From Buddleja alternifolia (taxonomy: Eukaryota; Streptophyta; Magnoliopsida; Lamiales; Scrophulariaceae): 64,000 bases of DNA. The notes under the pieces were generated by a model that saw only the letters and a list, made by a program, of their open reading frames with translations, searched no databases and had not been told where the DNA came from. The stretch is from the NCBI GenBank assembly GCA_019426215.1, contig CM033394.1, positions 34,904,423 to 34,968,422 on the forward strand. The letters run 5' to 3'. Each line of letters opens with the position of its first letter. Positions within the stretch are counted from its first letter, which is position 1. Below are positions 11,469 to 22,400 of this stretch, in pieces. A program made the translations under genes and the position numbers.

Positions 11469-12596
11469 TCATGGTGGATCATAAGGAGCAATGCCAACTT
11501 CGTATGGACGAGTCTTTTTGTGCTTTTTCCAGTTGCGTAAAGGCTTCTCATGTCCCATCACATTCACAAATCCTGAAAAACTAAAATATGAGCTCAGATT
11601 CACTTTTATAAAAATGTAATAAAATTGTAAATAACTAAAAGTGAATTTTAAAGATGGGGAGTTTTCCATTGATGGTTTCAATAAGTATGTGGCCGGGCCT
11701 AACTCCCTGAGGTTTGATTCTGACAACTTTAGTGGTGATATATCCCAGTGACTTTTATATCTTCGGATCTCCTCATTTTCAACCGTAGTATCACTTGGGT
11801 TCTTAGTGTATGCCTCGAACGGGCCACTAAAGTTGTAAACCTTGTCTTCAACTTCCACCACTCTATCTCTCTGGTTATTGATGCACTTTCTTAAGAAATC
11901 AAGAGATATGATGGTAGGTGGTGTTGGATTCTTGATGCTTGGTAACTTTCTTTCATGGTCATGCGATGGAGTGGATTTTGGGATCTCAATGCTGAATTGA
12001 AGGTGCTCCAGTGATGTTGTATCTACTTCACCACACATAGATTCTGAAGGTAGTGCTGGTGTAGCAATAGGGTACAAACACTGTGGTGCCGAATCAACAA
12101 CTTGTTCAACTTCTGTATCGGATACCTCATCATTCTCCTCTGTGCCACTCTGAGAAGTGTCTGATGATCTCTCTGCTAATAAGTTGGAAAGTTGGTTGAG
12201 TTGTGTTTGCAATTCCATTATAGATGCTTCTAGATTTTGAGACCGCTCATCGTTCAACTTCATCCGCTCATCGTTCGACTTCATCCATTGGATCATCAAC
12301 TCCTCAAAACTTGGGTCCCTATCACATTGCTGCTGATAATCCCCATGGTTCTGAAAGTTAGCCGATTCAAATTCTCCCTGCATTAGAAAAGGGGACCTAT
12401 CTTGTTGCAGGTATGCTTGTGAATCTCTCATAACATAATAACTCAATGGCAAGTCTTGCTGACTTCTCCATCCATGTTGACAATAATCGCTATGATGAGC
12501 GTCTCCACACCACGAACATAAATCTTGCACTCGACTCCCGTATTCGGCACCTTCATCCCATCCTTGTTTTGACCAATAAAAGTCATTGATGCTCAT
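11469..12596 (-). CDS. Gag-position ORF of the Gypsy element
   Basis: 375-residue frame and the only one in the element. A zinc knuckle-like motif CSWCGDAHHSDYC lies at residues 27-39 (C27, C30, H34 or H35, C39), followed by a Gln-rich stretch and a probable coiled coil at about residues 95-150 (repeated DERMKLNDER and MELQTQLNQLSNLL). An acidic Ser/Glu linker and a conserved-looking tail GFVNVMGHEKPLRNWKKHK follow. The capsid domain usual in Gypsy gag is not evident, so this may be a nucleocapsid-derived ORF. About residues 318-340 look like read-through of an AT-rich insert ending TTTTTCAG, so an intron just before GFVNV is possible, though I see no good donor. Likely role: RNA binding or packaging. 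Function is inferred from position and knuckle only. Confidence 0.6.
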   Translation of the reverse strand: MSINDFYWSKQGWDEGAEYGSRVQDLCSWCGDAHHSDYCQHGWRSQQDLPLSYYVMRDSQAYLQQDRSPFLMQGEFESANFQNHGDYQQQCDRDPSFEELMIQWMKSNDERMKLNDERSQNLEASIMELQTQLNQLSNLLAERSSDTSQSGTEENDEVSDTEVEQVVDSAPQCLYPIATPALPSESMCGEVDTTSLEHLQFSIEIPKSTPSHDHERKLPSIKNPTPPTIISLDFLRKCINNQRDRVVEVEDKVYNFSGPFEAYTKNPSDTTVENEEIRRYKSHWDISPLKLSESNLRELGPATYLLKPSMENSPSLKFTFSYLQFYYIFIKVNLSSYFSFSGFVNVMGHEKPLRNWKKHKKTRPYEVGIAPYDPP

Positions 12597-12654
12597 CTAT
12601 TCAAGAATAAAAATAAATAAATAAAAACATAACAAAACAACAACTAAAAAAAAT

Positions 12655-12945
12655 AAAAACAGCAACTTAAGGTGTAAAAAACAGCAAACCAAAACACAAA
12701 AACAGCAACTTTAAATGCAAAAACAGCAACTTTAAACGCAAAAACAGCAACTTTAAATGCAAAAACAGCAACTTTTAACGTAAAAACAGCAACTTAAAAC
12801 GCAAAAACAGCAAAGCAAAATGCAAAAACAGCAACTTAAAATGCAAAAATAGCAACTTAGAACACAAAAACAGCAACTAAAAACACAAAAACGGCAACTT
12901 AAAACATAAAAACAGCAACTTAAAAAACAGCAACTTAGTCTTAGA
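12655..12945. repeat. Minisatellite in the Gypsy 5' leader
   Basis: About 14 tandem copies of a 20-22-bp unit, AAAAACAGCAACTTAAAACGC with small variations, lie between primer site and ORF. On the - strand they read GTTGCTGTTTTTG repeats. The long Cys/Phe-rich frame at 13106-12753 is a by-product of this repeat and is not a gene. Confidence 0.85.
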
Positions 12946-12981
12946 GAAGATAAGTGAATTACAATATCAAATAACGCAATT

Positions 12982-13000
12982 GTCCCCGGCAACGGCGCCA
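12982..13000 (-). other. Gypsy primer-binding site
   Basis: The - strand reads TGGCGCCGTTGCCGGGGAC, seven bases after the LTR end. This is the primer-site type seen in plant Tat/Athila-lineage Gypsy elements. It fixes the element's orientation as - strand. Confidence 0.85.
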
Positions 13001-13006
13001 AAAACT

Positions 13007-14449
13007 TGACACGCGAATTCCTAGCAAGTATACTAGGTCGTGCAAAGTAATAAAGTGGATTATTAAGCCCGGGGTGTATCGTCTCCACAGGGACAATTGG
13101 ATTCAATGCTCGTAATTGCTATATTATCTAACTCTAAGCTAAATCAAATTATAAGGTGATTGATGTTTATACTATGAAAATAATCAAAGATAAATATGTG
13201 ATAAACAAGATAATTAATCAAATGGAATGAGATGATTGGGTTATGATCCTACTATGTTCTATCCTATGCTCATGAACTTCTCAATTATCCGGATTCTTAG
13301 AACGTTCTTGATATGGCGAAACCCCCTAATGTATTTATTACTCAATCTCTTGAAATAACAAGCCTATACTAGTTAACAACTTCCTATATCTCTATAGTGA
13401 AGATTGAATTAACTAACATGCATTTAGGTTCAAAGGAATTCCTTGTTTACGAAGATCCTACATTCAATCGGGTCATCTTATCACAAAAAGCCACACAACG
13501 CAATCGATTCTATCTCTAGTCAATTGTTACGTTATGATGTTTGATTTTTCGATCTCCCTTTATCTATCTCCTCTCGGTCTCAAGACAAAGCATTATATCA
13601 AATACATGGTGATCATTCATGTGAAAGCATTAAGCACAAAATCAAACATGTAACAAGAATGTAATCAATCCGGAAATTAATGATTCATTAAACACAAAAC
13701 ATCACAAAGTATTCACATAACCCAATCAAATAAGTACTTAGCTCATACTTACAATAACAAGTAACTCAACAATTCTATAAGACATAGTTGATGAACTAAT
13801 CAAAGAGAAAGAGTTGAATTACTCCCTATTACAAAGTGTGAATCCAAGGTTTGATGATGAAAATGATGATAATGAGGATGATGATGACTCTTCAAGCTTC
13901 CTTAGGACCTCCCATGGCTTCCCCTTAGTGTTTTGGAGCATTTTCAGCCTTTAGGTAAGTGAAGAATGTGTTTAAAAGTCCAAAAACGGCGGATATAAAA
14001 GTTAGGGCACGGGAAAAAGGACACTGAATTTTCGGACCGCGGTCTTGCGCCGCGGTCGTCTCACGCAGAATTCGCAGCTTTCGTATTTTGATCATAACTA
14101 TCTCTACAGATGTCGGATTGAGATGATTCAAGTTGCTACGTGAAGCGAAGACACAGATCTACAATATTGTAGAAGAAACCTTGATCTGATTCGGCATATA
14201 AGTAGACGAAAATCGCATGTATATATGAGCATTGTGTAAAATCTTTCATCAACTATCTTCTTTTGTTTCTTTCTTCAATTTCAAGCTAAATTTGGATCTC
14301 CTTTCTCGTCTTTCACGCATAAATCAACTTGTATCCTACAAAACAAAATCTATACCAATCAAAGCATTATGAGGGATAAAAAGTGATCAAAGTGACGATC
14401 AAATCATATTGAAATGGGGCATAAAATACTGTAAAATATGAACTTATCA
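13007..14449 (-). repeat. 5' LTR of the Gypsy element in hAT
   Basis: 1443 bp, same length as its partner and 99.7 percent identical by eye count. Boundaries are set by TG..CA termini, the primer site at 12982-13000 and target duplication TTGTG at 14450-14454. Confidence 0.92.
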
Positions 14450-15946
14450 TTGTGAAAGATGGTTTAGAAACAATTAGTAGTACAATTGAGAGAATACGTG
14501 ATAATGTTGTTTATTGGACTGCCTCACTTGCTAGAGTTGAAAAGTTTGAGGAAGTTGCACGTCAGTTGAATGTAAGTTGTGGTAAAAAGTTGTCTCTCGA
14601 TTGTAAAACTCGTTGGAACTCAACGTATTTGATGCTAGAGACTGCAATAGCATATAAAGATGTGTTCCCACGAGCTAAAGCACGAGATATACACTATAGA
14701 AGTTTACCAATTGAAGAGGACTGGGAGAATGCGGTTGAAATTTGTAGTAAATTGAATCTTTTTTACATTGTGACTGAGATGTTTTCTGGTACTCTTTATC
14801 CCACTTCTAATTTTTATTTTCAAAAAATTTGTGAAATCAAAGTAAAATTAGATGAGTGGGTGAAGAGTACAAATCTGATGATCGAGGATATGGCAAAAGA
14901 TATGTTAGAGAAATACGAAAAATATTGGGATAGTTGTCATAGCTTAATGGGGGTTGCTGCCGTTTTGGATCCGAGGTACAAAATGAAGCTAGTTGAGTAT
15001 TATTTCCCACTGATATATCCCGAAAGTGCACAATCTAAAATTGCTGAAATTCGTCAAAGTTGTTATGATCTGTTGGTTGATTACCAAAATAGAGTTGCTA
15101 CAAATTTGAAAGATACATCGAGTGTTGGTGGTTCGGGAAAATCGGGAAGTATGTCATCAGGTGTTGCTAGTGTGTCTAAGAGTGAGCACTTAGATATGTT
15201 TGATCAATTTGTGGCTTCAAGCTCAAATTTTTCTACTAAAGCGTCACTCACATCGGAATTGAATTTTTATTTGGAGGAGAGTGTCCTTCCTAGAACTTCA
15301 AAGTTTGATGTATTGAGTTGGTGGAAAATGAATGGGGTTAAATATCCCAATTTACAGAAGATGGCAAAAGATATTTTAGCTATTCCAGTCTCCACAGTTG
15401 CTTCTGAGTCTACTTTTAGCACTAGTGGAAGATTGGTTAGTCCCCATCGTAATAGGCTACATCCATCTACTCTGGAAGCTTTGATGTGTGCTCGATGTTG
15501 GTTGTGGAATGAGGGGAATGGTACGTAAATTTTTATTTATATTTTAATCGTTTTGTATTACACTATAACATTCAATAAAATTAATATTAGTTATGTTTTT
15601 CTATTTTAGGTACTTGTTCAAAGTTTAGTGGTCTGGAAGCTTGTCCCACAATACTTGATGAGGAAGAAGATGAAGAATTAGTTGTTGAAACCTCGTAATT
15701 ATTTTATTTGGTTGTTTATTGAATGTATTAGTGATTAGTGAATTAGTTTGATGATTTAAACTCAAGTATGGAGTTGACTTTATTTTTTTGAACTCATTTT
15801 GTGTTTTTTTTGCATTTAAGTATCAGAAGATTCGTAGTAGATTTGTTTACGTGGAATCATCAATTCGATGTAATTTTCGTATTTTATATGTTTTCAATAC
15901 GTTTGTGAAAATACGATCAAAAAAATTGTCAAAAAAAATAGAATCT

Positions 15947-16124
15947 GCCGGGTCCAACGGGAAGGACCCGGACCCGCCTGGAAATGACCGGGTCCGGGAC
16001 GGGTCCAGGCGGGACTGGGAAACAACCGGATCCGGGACAGGTCTGGGTCCAAATTTTTTTTAACGGGACGGGAAATGAGTCCTGCTCAACCCGTCCCATT
16101 TCCGTCCCGTTGCCATCCCTAAAT
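15947..16124 (-). repeat. hAT right terminal and subterminal repeats
   Basis: Inverted counterpart of the left end: GGACCCGGACCCG, GGGTCCGGGACGGG and CCCGTCCC words, ending TTGCCATCCCTA. Lies 3' of the transposase stop codon at 15698. Confidence 0.8.
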
Positions 16125-16438
16125 TCATTGCTAATAATCCACTTAGAAATATTTAATTTTTTTGGTAATTTCTAGAGATATTTAATAAAGATACAAAATA
16201 GAGGAAATGTGTAGCACTCTACTTTGGGCAGCTGGTAAGGACATAATCGGTGCCAGGCTCGTACTGCGCTTCGGAACTCTGAATACTCACACACACAAAC
16301 ACACAGAGCATCAAGTCTGTATAGCCGTTAAAAGTTTACCCCCTTCAAATTCCCCCTGTTTTCCCCCTCACATTACATTACTTACCCTCACAGATAACAA
16401 TTCTCTGATTTTTTTATTAGGGTTTTAGGTACAGTCGA
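16125..16438 (+). promoter_or_regulatory. Upstream region of the zinc-ribbon gene
   Basis: 314 bp between the hAT right end and the start codon. It holds CA-rich (about 16289-16302) and CT/CCCC-rich stretches typical of plant 5' UTRs (16335-16385). No confident TATA box is visible, so transcription may start in or beyond the hAT end. Any promoter further upstream has been pushed about 10 kb away. Confidence 0.4.
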
Positions 16439-19400
16439 ATGGGGAGCAGAGTTCCGGTTGAACACTACAACCTGAGATCCGCCGCCAATTCATACATCGG
16501 AACCTCCTTGCACGACGTCAACTCCGGTGATGACGTCACCGACCCCGCCTCCCATGACGTCACCGATGAGAACGACGATCAGTCCTCCGCTGTTGTCAGT
16601 GTTAGTATGAAATTTAATTAATTTCTGATACTGTTTTTCTTTTTTTGTTAATGCCATTCTGAAATTTGTGAAGCCGCAGAATTAGATATAAAGACTTTCA
16701 AATTTGGTACTTTCATTTTTCGTTTGTGTGCAATAATCTGAAGTTAGTTTCTATAGCTTGTTACCTGACTATTTATGTTGCTTTAAAAAATTGAACAAGT
16801 CACTTGGTCTGTGGAAGAGGGATTGCTTTAATGTGAGGATTACAGTCTCTTTTCTTGTGTCTGATAATGTAATAGATCAATGTTGTTTGTTAAATGTGCC
16901 TGTGCGTGTTTGAACTTAAAGTTTCGAAGTGTGTTAGAAGTAGTTTACTTGGAGCAAGTACTTGGGCCATGATTTAGTGTTGAAGAATATATGAGTGGAC
17001 TTTTGCGAGCTTCGTTAGTTCAATCTCATTTTTTTCTTATTCAAGATTAACGAGAATTATAGGTTCTTGATCCTAACTGTTGAGAATTCCATATGATGGC
17101 ATTCTGACATATTGACCTATCTATTTCCATGTAATCCATACTAAAGTAATTTTATGAAGAAGAAGATTTTGGTTTTCAGCCACTACCTTCCTGCGTCCGT
17201 AAAGGTTTGCTATTTTAGACTTTCTTCAACCATGGCAGCACAAACTTCCTTTCTTGGATGCCTGTGGACATTGTATCATACCAATAATAAACACTTGACT
17301 TCTTTTTCGGACTAGCATTTGAAAGCACTAGTCTGCACCCAGTGTACTATTCATACAATCCCATAATAACTGGGAGGTTCAGTATTTGAAGATTGTTTCT
17401 CGCTTAAAATGTGCTGGTTCATATTTTCTTATTGGTGTTCAAGATTATCGACTAGGCGTTTTAAATCTTGTAGGACTGCATGCATGAGCCATACCCGAGC
17501 TCTTTACCACTTCACAATATGGGCGTGGATGATGATAGGAGTAGTCTTGAGAATAATGGGTCTTCAAGCGGTCCATACTCTATTTTGACAATTGATGGTG
17601 ACATTTTCCATCATTTCTAGAATTAGATATTATTGAACAATTGACTGTAGTTTGACATCGTCTAATGTGAATCTAACTTTGATACCTCTGAAACAGATGT
17701 TTCGCCAATTGAAACAGCTAGGTCAAGATTCTTGGACATCATAATTGATCATTTTATTGATCAACATGTGGTTGAAATGTCGGATTATGATGCTGATTAC
17801 ATGGTGCAACAATCCTCTCAAGATAAAATAAATAAGAGAAAGTCCAGAGACATCATATACGAAGGCGATGCACACTATGCTTTGCCTTTAATGTATGTTG
17901 CTAACATGTATGAAACTTTAGCCAATGAAGTTAACATGAGATTATCATCAATGAATGGCATGCGTGAGAAGACTATTGGTGTGGCCCTTGAAGCAGCTGG
18001 TGGATTGTATAGAAAGCTTGCTAAGAAATTTCCAAGGAAAGGTATCATTCTCTTCTTTATCTTGATTTAGAATTATTAGAACATAAGTTGTACGCTGGAC
18101 ACATCTAAATGTGCGCTGTCGGAAGTAATCTGCATTGCATAATCTATCTTGATTGTTTCTTGAATCCATTGCCTGTTCTTTAAAATGTATTTCTATGTAT
18201 TAAACATCAAATGATCCCACCTTCAGTCCCTCTACTCTCTCCATTTGCTATCTGAGAAAGAAGAATGAAAAATGTCAAAGTAAGGAAACAATGAAATATT
18301 ATTTATGTGATATGGATGCCAGTTCAAAACCTAGCTGTCTTATACACAAGTTTTGAACCTATCACATGGCTATCACTCCCTGTTGCATGATTCTTTAAAT
18401 TTGGATGGAGACTGGCCTTTGATGTTTTGAAGATGGAGAAATGATATGCAGTTCATCTTCTTTCAAATATCTTACATTGATGTTCAACATGTAGGTAATT
18501 GTACATTCAAAAGAAGGGAGCTTGCTACTTCTTTTGAAACAAGATCAAGGTTTCCTGAGTTAGTGATACAGGAGGAGAAGCGTGTTCGTTTTGTGGTGGT
18601 AAATGGCTTATCTATCGTTGAAAAACCAACTAAAATCAATATTGACGATGCTGAGTGGTATGTTGGAGCTCTTGGACATCATTTAGTTGTTGTTTTAAGC
18701 ATTGTTCTTTTCCTGCAAAAAATAGGTCCTCATAAGTCTTGCACTACTCTATAATGCACGGATACAATACTACACTGATTCATGATACATCACTTTTCAG
18801 AAAACACAGGATAAGCTAAGGTAGGATTAAGACTATAAATATATATACGTGTGTGTGTGTGTGTGTGCCGGATTTAAATTTTTTGTTTATATAAAAAAAC
18901 TAACCATTTGCTAAATATAAGAAATTGAAAATTGATTTGTACAATTAAATATAAATGAATATCTATGTATATATATTTTATATGGAAAAAAATATTACAA
19001 CTCAATAATGTGAATATAATGCAAGATAATGTGTTCACCTCCTTTTAATCTTAATTACATAATCTCAGTTTATTTTTGGCGAACTCAACTCATATTCTAG
19101 TTGGAAAAGATGAGAATAAAAATATTATGAAAGAGAAAGAATTTTAAAAAATGGATCCAAGAAATATTTAAACAATTTTAAGATTATTTTCCTTCAACTT
19201 CTAGTTGACGTTAAGTTTTGGCAAATTGTAGAATGTAATCCGGCGGCGTTAACACGTGCCTGATAAGCTTCTGGTTCCAACATCATATCCAAGTTGTCAT
19301 TTTTCTTTTAATTCAAATACTAAAGAAATGTATCAACCCCCTTTCCTACATGCATGGTACCAGATGAGATCATTTTTAAGTGTATCCATGCACTATAGGT

Positions 19401-22400
19401 ACTCCATAATATGTTGTTGATACATTTTTTTTATTTTCTATCTCTATTTTATTGACCATTGTTTCTCTATCGCATTGTTTCCATCTTAATTAAGTGATAG
19501 GGAATGGGGCATCAAGCACTAAATTGTCATATGAGACTAGGTGAAAATTCTTCAAGGCTAAAGTTGGTTGCCACTAGATTGAACAATAGGAAGCATGTAG
19601 AGGGGCCTTGGATTACTACTACTTAGACGGTTTTTTAATCATTGGTTCATGTTATATGTCAAGTTATTAATGTCAAAGGGTTTCGCAGAGTTATATCAAT
19701 TAGTTGAATCAAGGCATTTGAGATAATAACTGCAATTAAGTTAGAGAGTCTAACTAGAAATTTTCTGTTGTACTTTCTAAGTCATATTATGATTTTTAAC
19801 TACTTACTACTGCTGGAATTTATGACAAAATTCAGCTTAATTAGTTGGTCAAAATTTTGGAAAAGAATACTTGGGAATTGAAAAAAAGTGTGATAAAAAA
19901 ATTTAGTTAAGAAAAGAATTAGAACTGAAAAATAGTGTGATAAAAAATTTAGTTAACGTACTAGTCAAATGCTTGTTGTAAATAGTGTTTAGTACTTAGT
20001 CAAGGTTCAAATTGGTTGCCACTAGTTTGAACAATAGGAAGAATGTATGGGACCCTTGGATATGTACTATTTAGATGGTTTTTTAATCATTGGTTCATGT
20101 TATATGTCAATTTATTAATGTAGAAGGGTTTCGCAGAGTTGTATCAATTGGTTGAATCAAGGCATTTGAGATTTTATTATTGGAGATAGTCACTGCAATT
20201 GAGTTAGAGAGTATTAATTGAAATTTTTGTTGTACTTCTAGTCAAATTATGATTTGTAATTACTACTGGATGTTGTGATAAAAATTCAACTTCATATCTT
20301 AGTGATCATCATGAAAAGAATATTTTAGAACTGAAAAATTGGTGTTATAAAAATTTAATTAACGTGTTAGTCAAATTCTAGTCATAAATAGTGTTTAGTA
20401 CTTCTATCACTGAGTAGGAAATCATGGAAACAGTTCCAGAGGGTCAAATGCGTTTAGTCCCACGTCAACTGTCAGGTGTTGCTTAGCTGGAAAGTTGGTA
20501 AGCAATAAAAACCAAAGGAAGCATCAGATGGACTATAAAGGATTTTTCATTATTTATACATGTTTTGCTCAGAATTAATGTAAAGTTCTACAAGTAAAAT
20601 GTTCAGATGTGTCAAAGTTGACACATTGTGAAGCTGAGATATCCATCTCATGCGTATTTGTCGAAGTGGCGAGCGTGCTAAAAAGATATGCCATTGGGAG
20701 GCATGGCAAAATGCTAAAGTGCTTGCAGAATAATGTGCCTCGTGCATTTTAAGGCATGAATTGGGTTCTTCATCTTCAACGGTACCATGCTATGGAGTTT
20801 CTAAATGGTTATAAAGTTCATGTTGAAACTCACTTTTTAAATCTATCTTCTCCTCTTTAAATACTGGTGTCAAAAATTAGATGAAGATTATACACGGCAA
20901 ACTGAAAGTTTGATTTTTGATGTTCCCCCACCCCACCACCACCATAGATATAGATGTGGGATGCCCCCACCAGATGTAGTGCTAGAGTTCGGGTGGCTGT
21001 CAACGACTCGTTTCAATCATCAATAAAGAAGAATCGGTCTCTACTAGGCCTGCAGCTCTCACTGTTTCCCTTCATCCCCAATCACTGCTGTCAGTTGACC
21101 AAATATTCTCATGTGACGTCCAATGTTTTGGCTTGCGGTAATGGACAAAAAGTTTTTCCTGTTTTATGATTCAGACATTCAGTAGATTAAGAACTTAAGG
21201 GCTTGTATGGTTTCATTTTCATTTTCAAATCTCAATTCTCAATCATTTTGAGAACCCAAAACATGTTTGGGCCAAGTAATTTTCTCCTTTTTTGGGTTTT
21301 CAATTTCCAAAATTTTGGGAATCCATTCCATGAAGAATGAAAACTGATGTTGCTGCCAGCCACAAACCCCATGAATCTCGCTGACATGACACCTCCCCCA
21401 AGTCTTGCTTTCATGAATTGTTTTTTAATTCTATGTGGCATGTATAATTGAGCTTAACTCATGCGTAGCGCCCCCCCCCCCCCCCCCCCCACCCCCTCCT
21501 CCCTCCAAACTCAAAAAAATAAAATATTCAATTAAATAAAATAATATTTTTATACAATGTAGTTATTACTATGGTCATTGTTAAATAATTTTAACTACTA
21601 CACATTTCTTAACATAAATTTGAATAAAAATAGTTTTATTAAAATTACTGATATATATGTGATTTATAAAACGATTAAGTAATGCCATATATATAGTAGA
21701 GAAGTGTGTGTATATATATATATATACACACACCAACTACAAATCAATTTTACTTTATGTCAAATCAAATACAATTTTTTTATTCTACTTATATATCAAA
21801 AATCTTTATCAAATCATATTTTCATCATTATCACGTCTTTTCGTATAAAAATCCACACAAAATCACATTCATCCAAACATATTTTCATTTTCAACTTATA
21901 AATTAACAACTCAAAAACAACTCCTCCAAACATATTTTCATTTTTAACACAAAAACCAATAAACGTTTGAAAACTCAATTTTCTACATTTTTCAATTTGA
22001 AAATGAGAATTAGAAATGAAAACAATACCATACGGCTCTAAACTTTTGGTGGTTCTTGGCTTCGATGGAACAGATATATGTTTTGAAGTCTCAAGTAAGA
22101 AAATGGATGCCATTGTGTTGATTTATTTTAAACGACTGTTGTGTTGAACTTCTGCGAAATTTGTCAATAGTGGCAGTGGTGTTTTTACGCTGGGTAGATG
22201 GTCTTGTGATGGAGCGCCTACAAATACATAAGAACAATCACAGCAGGAAGTTTGTGGCATGCATTTTACATTGACACCATCTTTGTTGGCAAGTTTATGT
22301 TAGTATTACGAAGATGTCTGAGAAATATTGTAGAAGTAGCACTTTTAATCAGTCTTATTATTTCAGTAAAATCCCATGGCATATTCTGATGTCTCAGTCT

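Larger units (their letters stand above)
8318..14449 (-). mobile_element. Young non-autonomous Gypsy-type LTR retrotransposon
   Basis: Two 1443-bp LTRs (13007-14449 is the 5' LTR, 8318-9760 the 3' LTR, element on the - strand) differ at only four positions by eye. The flanking 5-bp duplication is TTGTG (8313-8317 and 14450-14454). The LTR reads TGATAAG to GTGTCA on the - strand. A Gypsy-type primer site follows the 5' LTR and a G-rich polypurine tract precedes the 3' LTR. The internal 3.2 kb has one long frame (12596-11469) with a zinc knuckle but no protease, RT, RNase H or integrase, so movement must depend on another element. It was inserted into the second coding exon of the hAT transposase. 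With a common plant rate (1.3e-8 per site per year) four differences suggest about 0.1 million years. Confidence 0.92.
7290..15698 (+). pseudogene. hAT transposase (RICESLEEPER-like), interrupted
   Basis: Cut-and-paste transposase gene. Exons: 7290-8002, 8086-8317, (insertion 8318-14454), 14455-15520, 15610-15698. GT-AG introns lie at 8003-8085 and 15521-15609; AG at 7288-7289 suggests a further intron in the 5' UTR. Leaving out the insertion and its 5-bp target repeat, the exons sum to 2100 nt, exactly 700 codons with no internal stop. A BED zinc finger is at residues about 55-98 (C72, C75, H93, C98). RNase H-like core: first Asp in ITTDMWTAS (about D207), second in TVDNC, then CAHILNLIV, where the insertion sits. 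The C-terminal dimerisation region has WWKMN, PVSTVASESTFS with the likely catalytic Glu, and HPSTLEALMC. The protein should be nuclear. As it stands the gene is disrupted; the only lesion I see is the insertion. Confidence 0.9.
6171..16124 (+). mobile_element. hAT transposon (BED-type), split by a Gypsy insertion
   Basis: The left end starts TAGGGATGGCAA at 6171. The right end is its inverse, TTGCCATCCCTA, finishing at 16122, with two extra A before the target repeat. Flanking 8-mers ATCATTGC (6163-6170) and TTCATTGC (16125-16132) match at 7 of 8 positions, the duplication size of the hAT superfamily. Both ends carry dense GGGTCCGGG/CCCGGACCC subterminal repeats (6180-6375 and 15947-16118), as hAT transposases bind. 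Inside is a four-exon BED/hAT transposase gene. Without the 6.1-kb retrotransposon at 8318-14449 the element would be about 3.8 kb, a normal autonomous hAT size. Its right end lies 314 bp before the start codon of the downstream zinc-ribbon gene. Confidence 0.9.

Noticed and set aside
12655..12945. Regularly spaced short repeats resembling a CRISPR array
   Set aside because: Units are head-to-tail with no unique spacers and lie in a eukaryotic retrotransposon leader.
12753..13106. - strand frame with repeated Cys-Cys-Phe units, looking like a Cys-rich secreted peptide
   Set aside because: It is the translation of the AAAAACAGCAACTT minisatellite in the Gypsy leader and runs into the LTR; not a gene.
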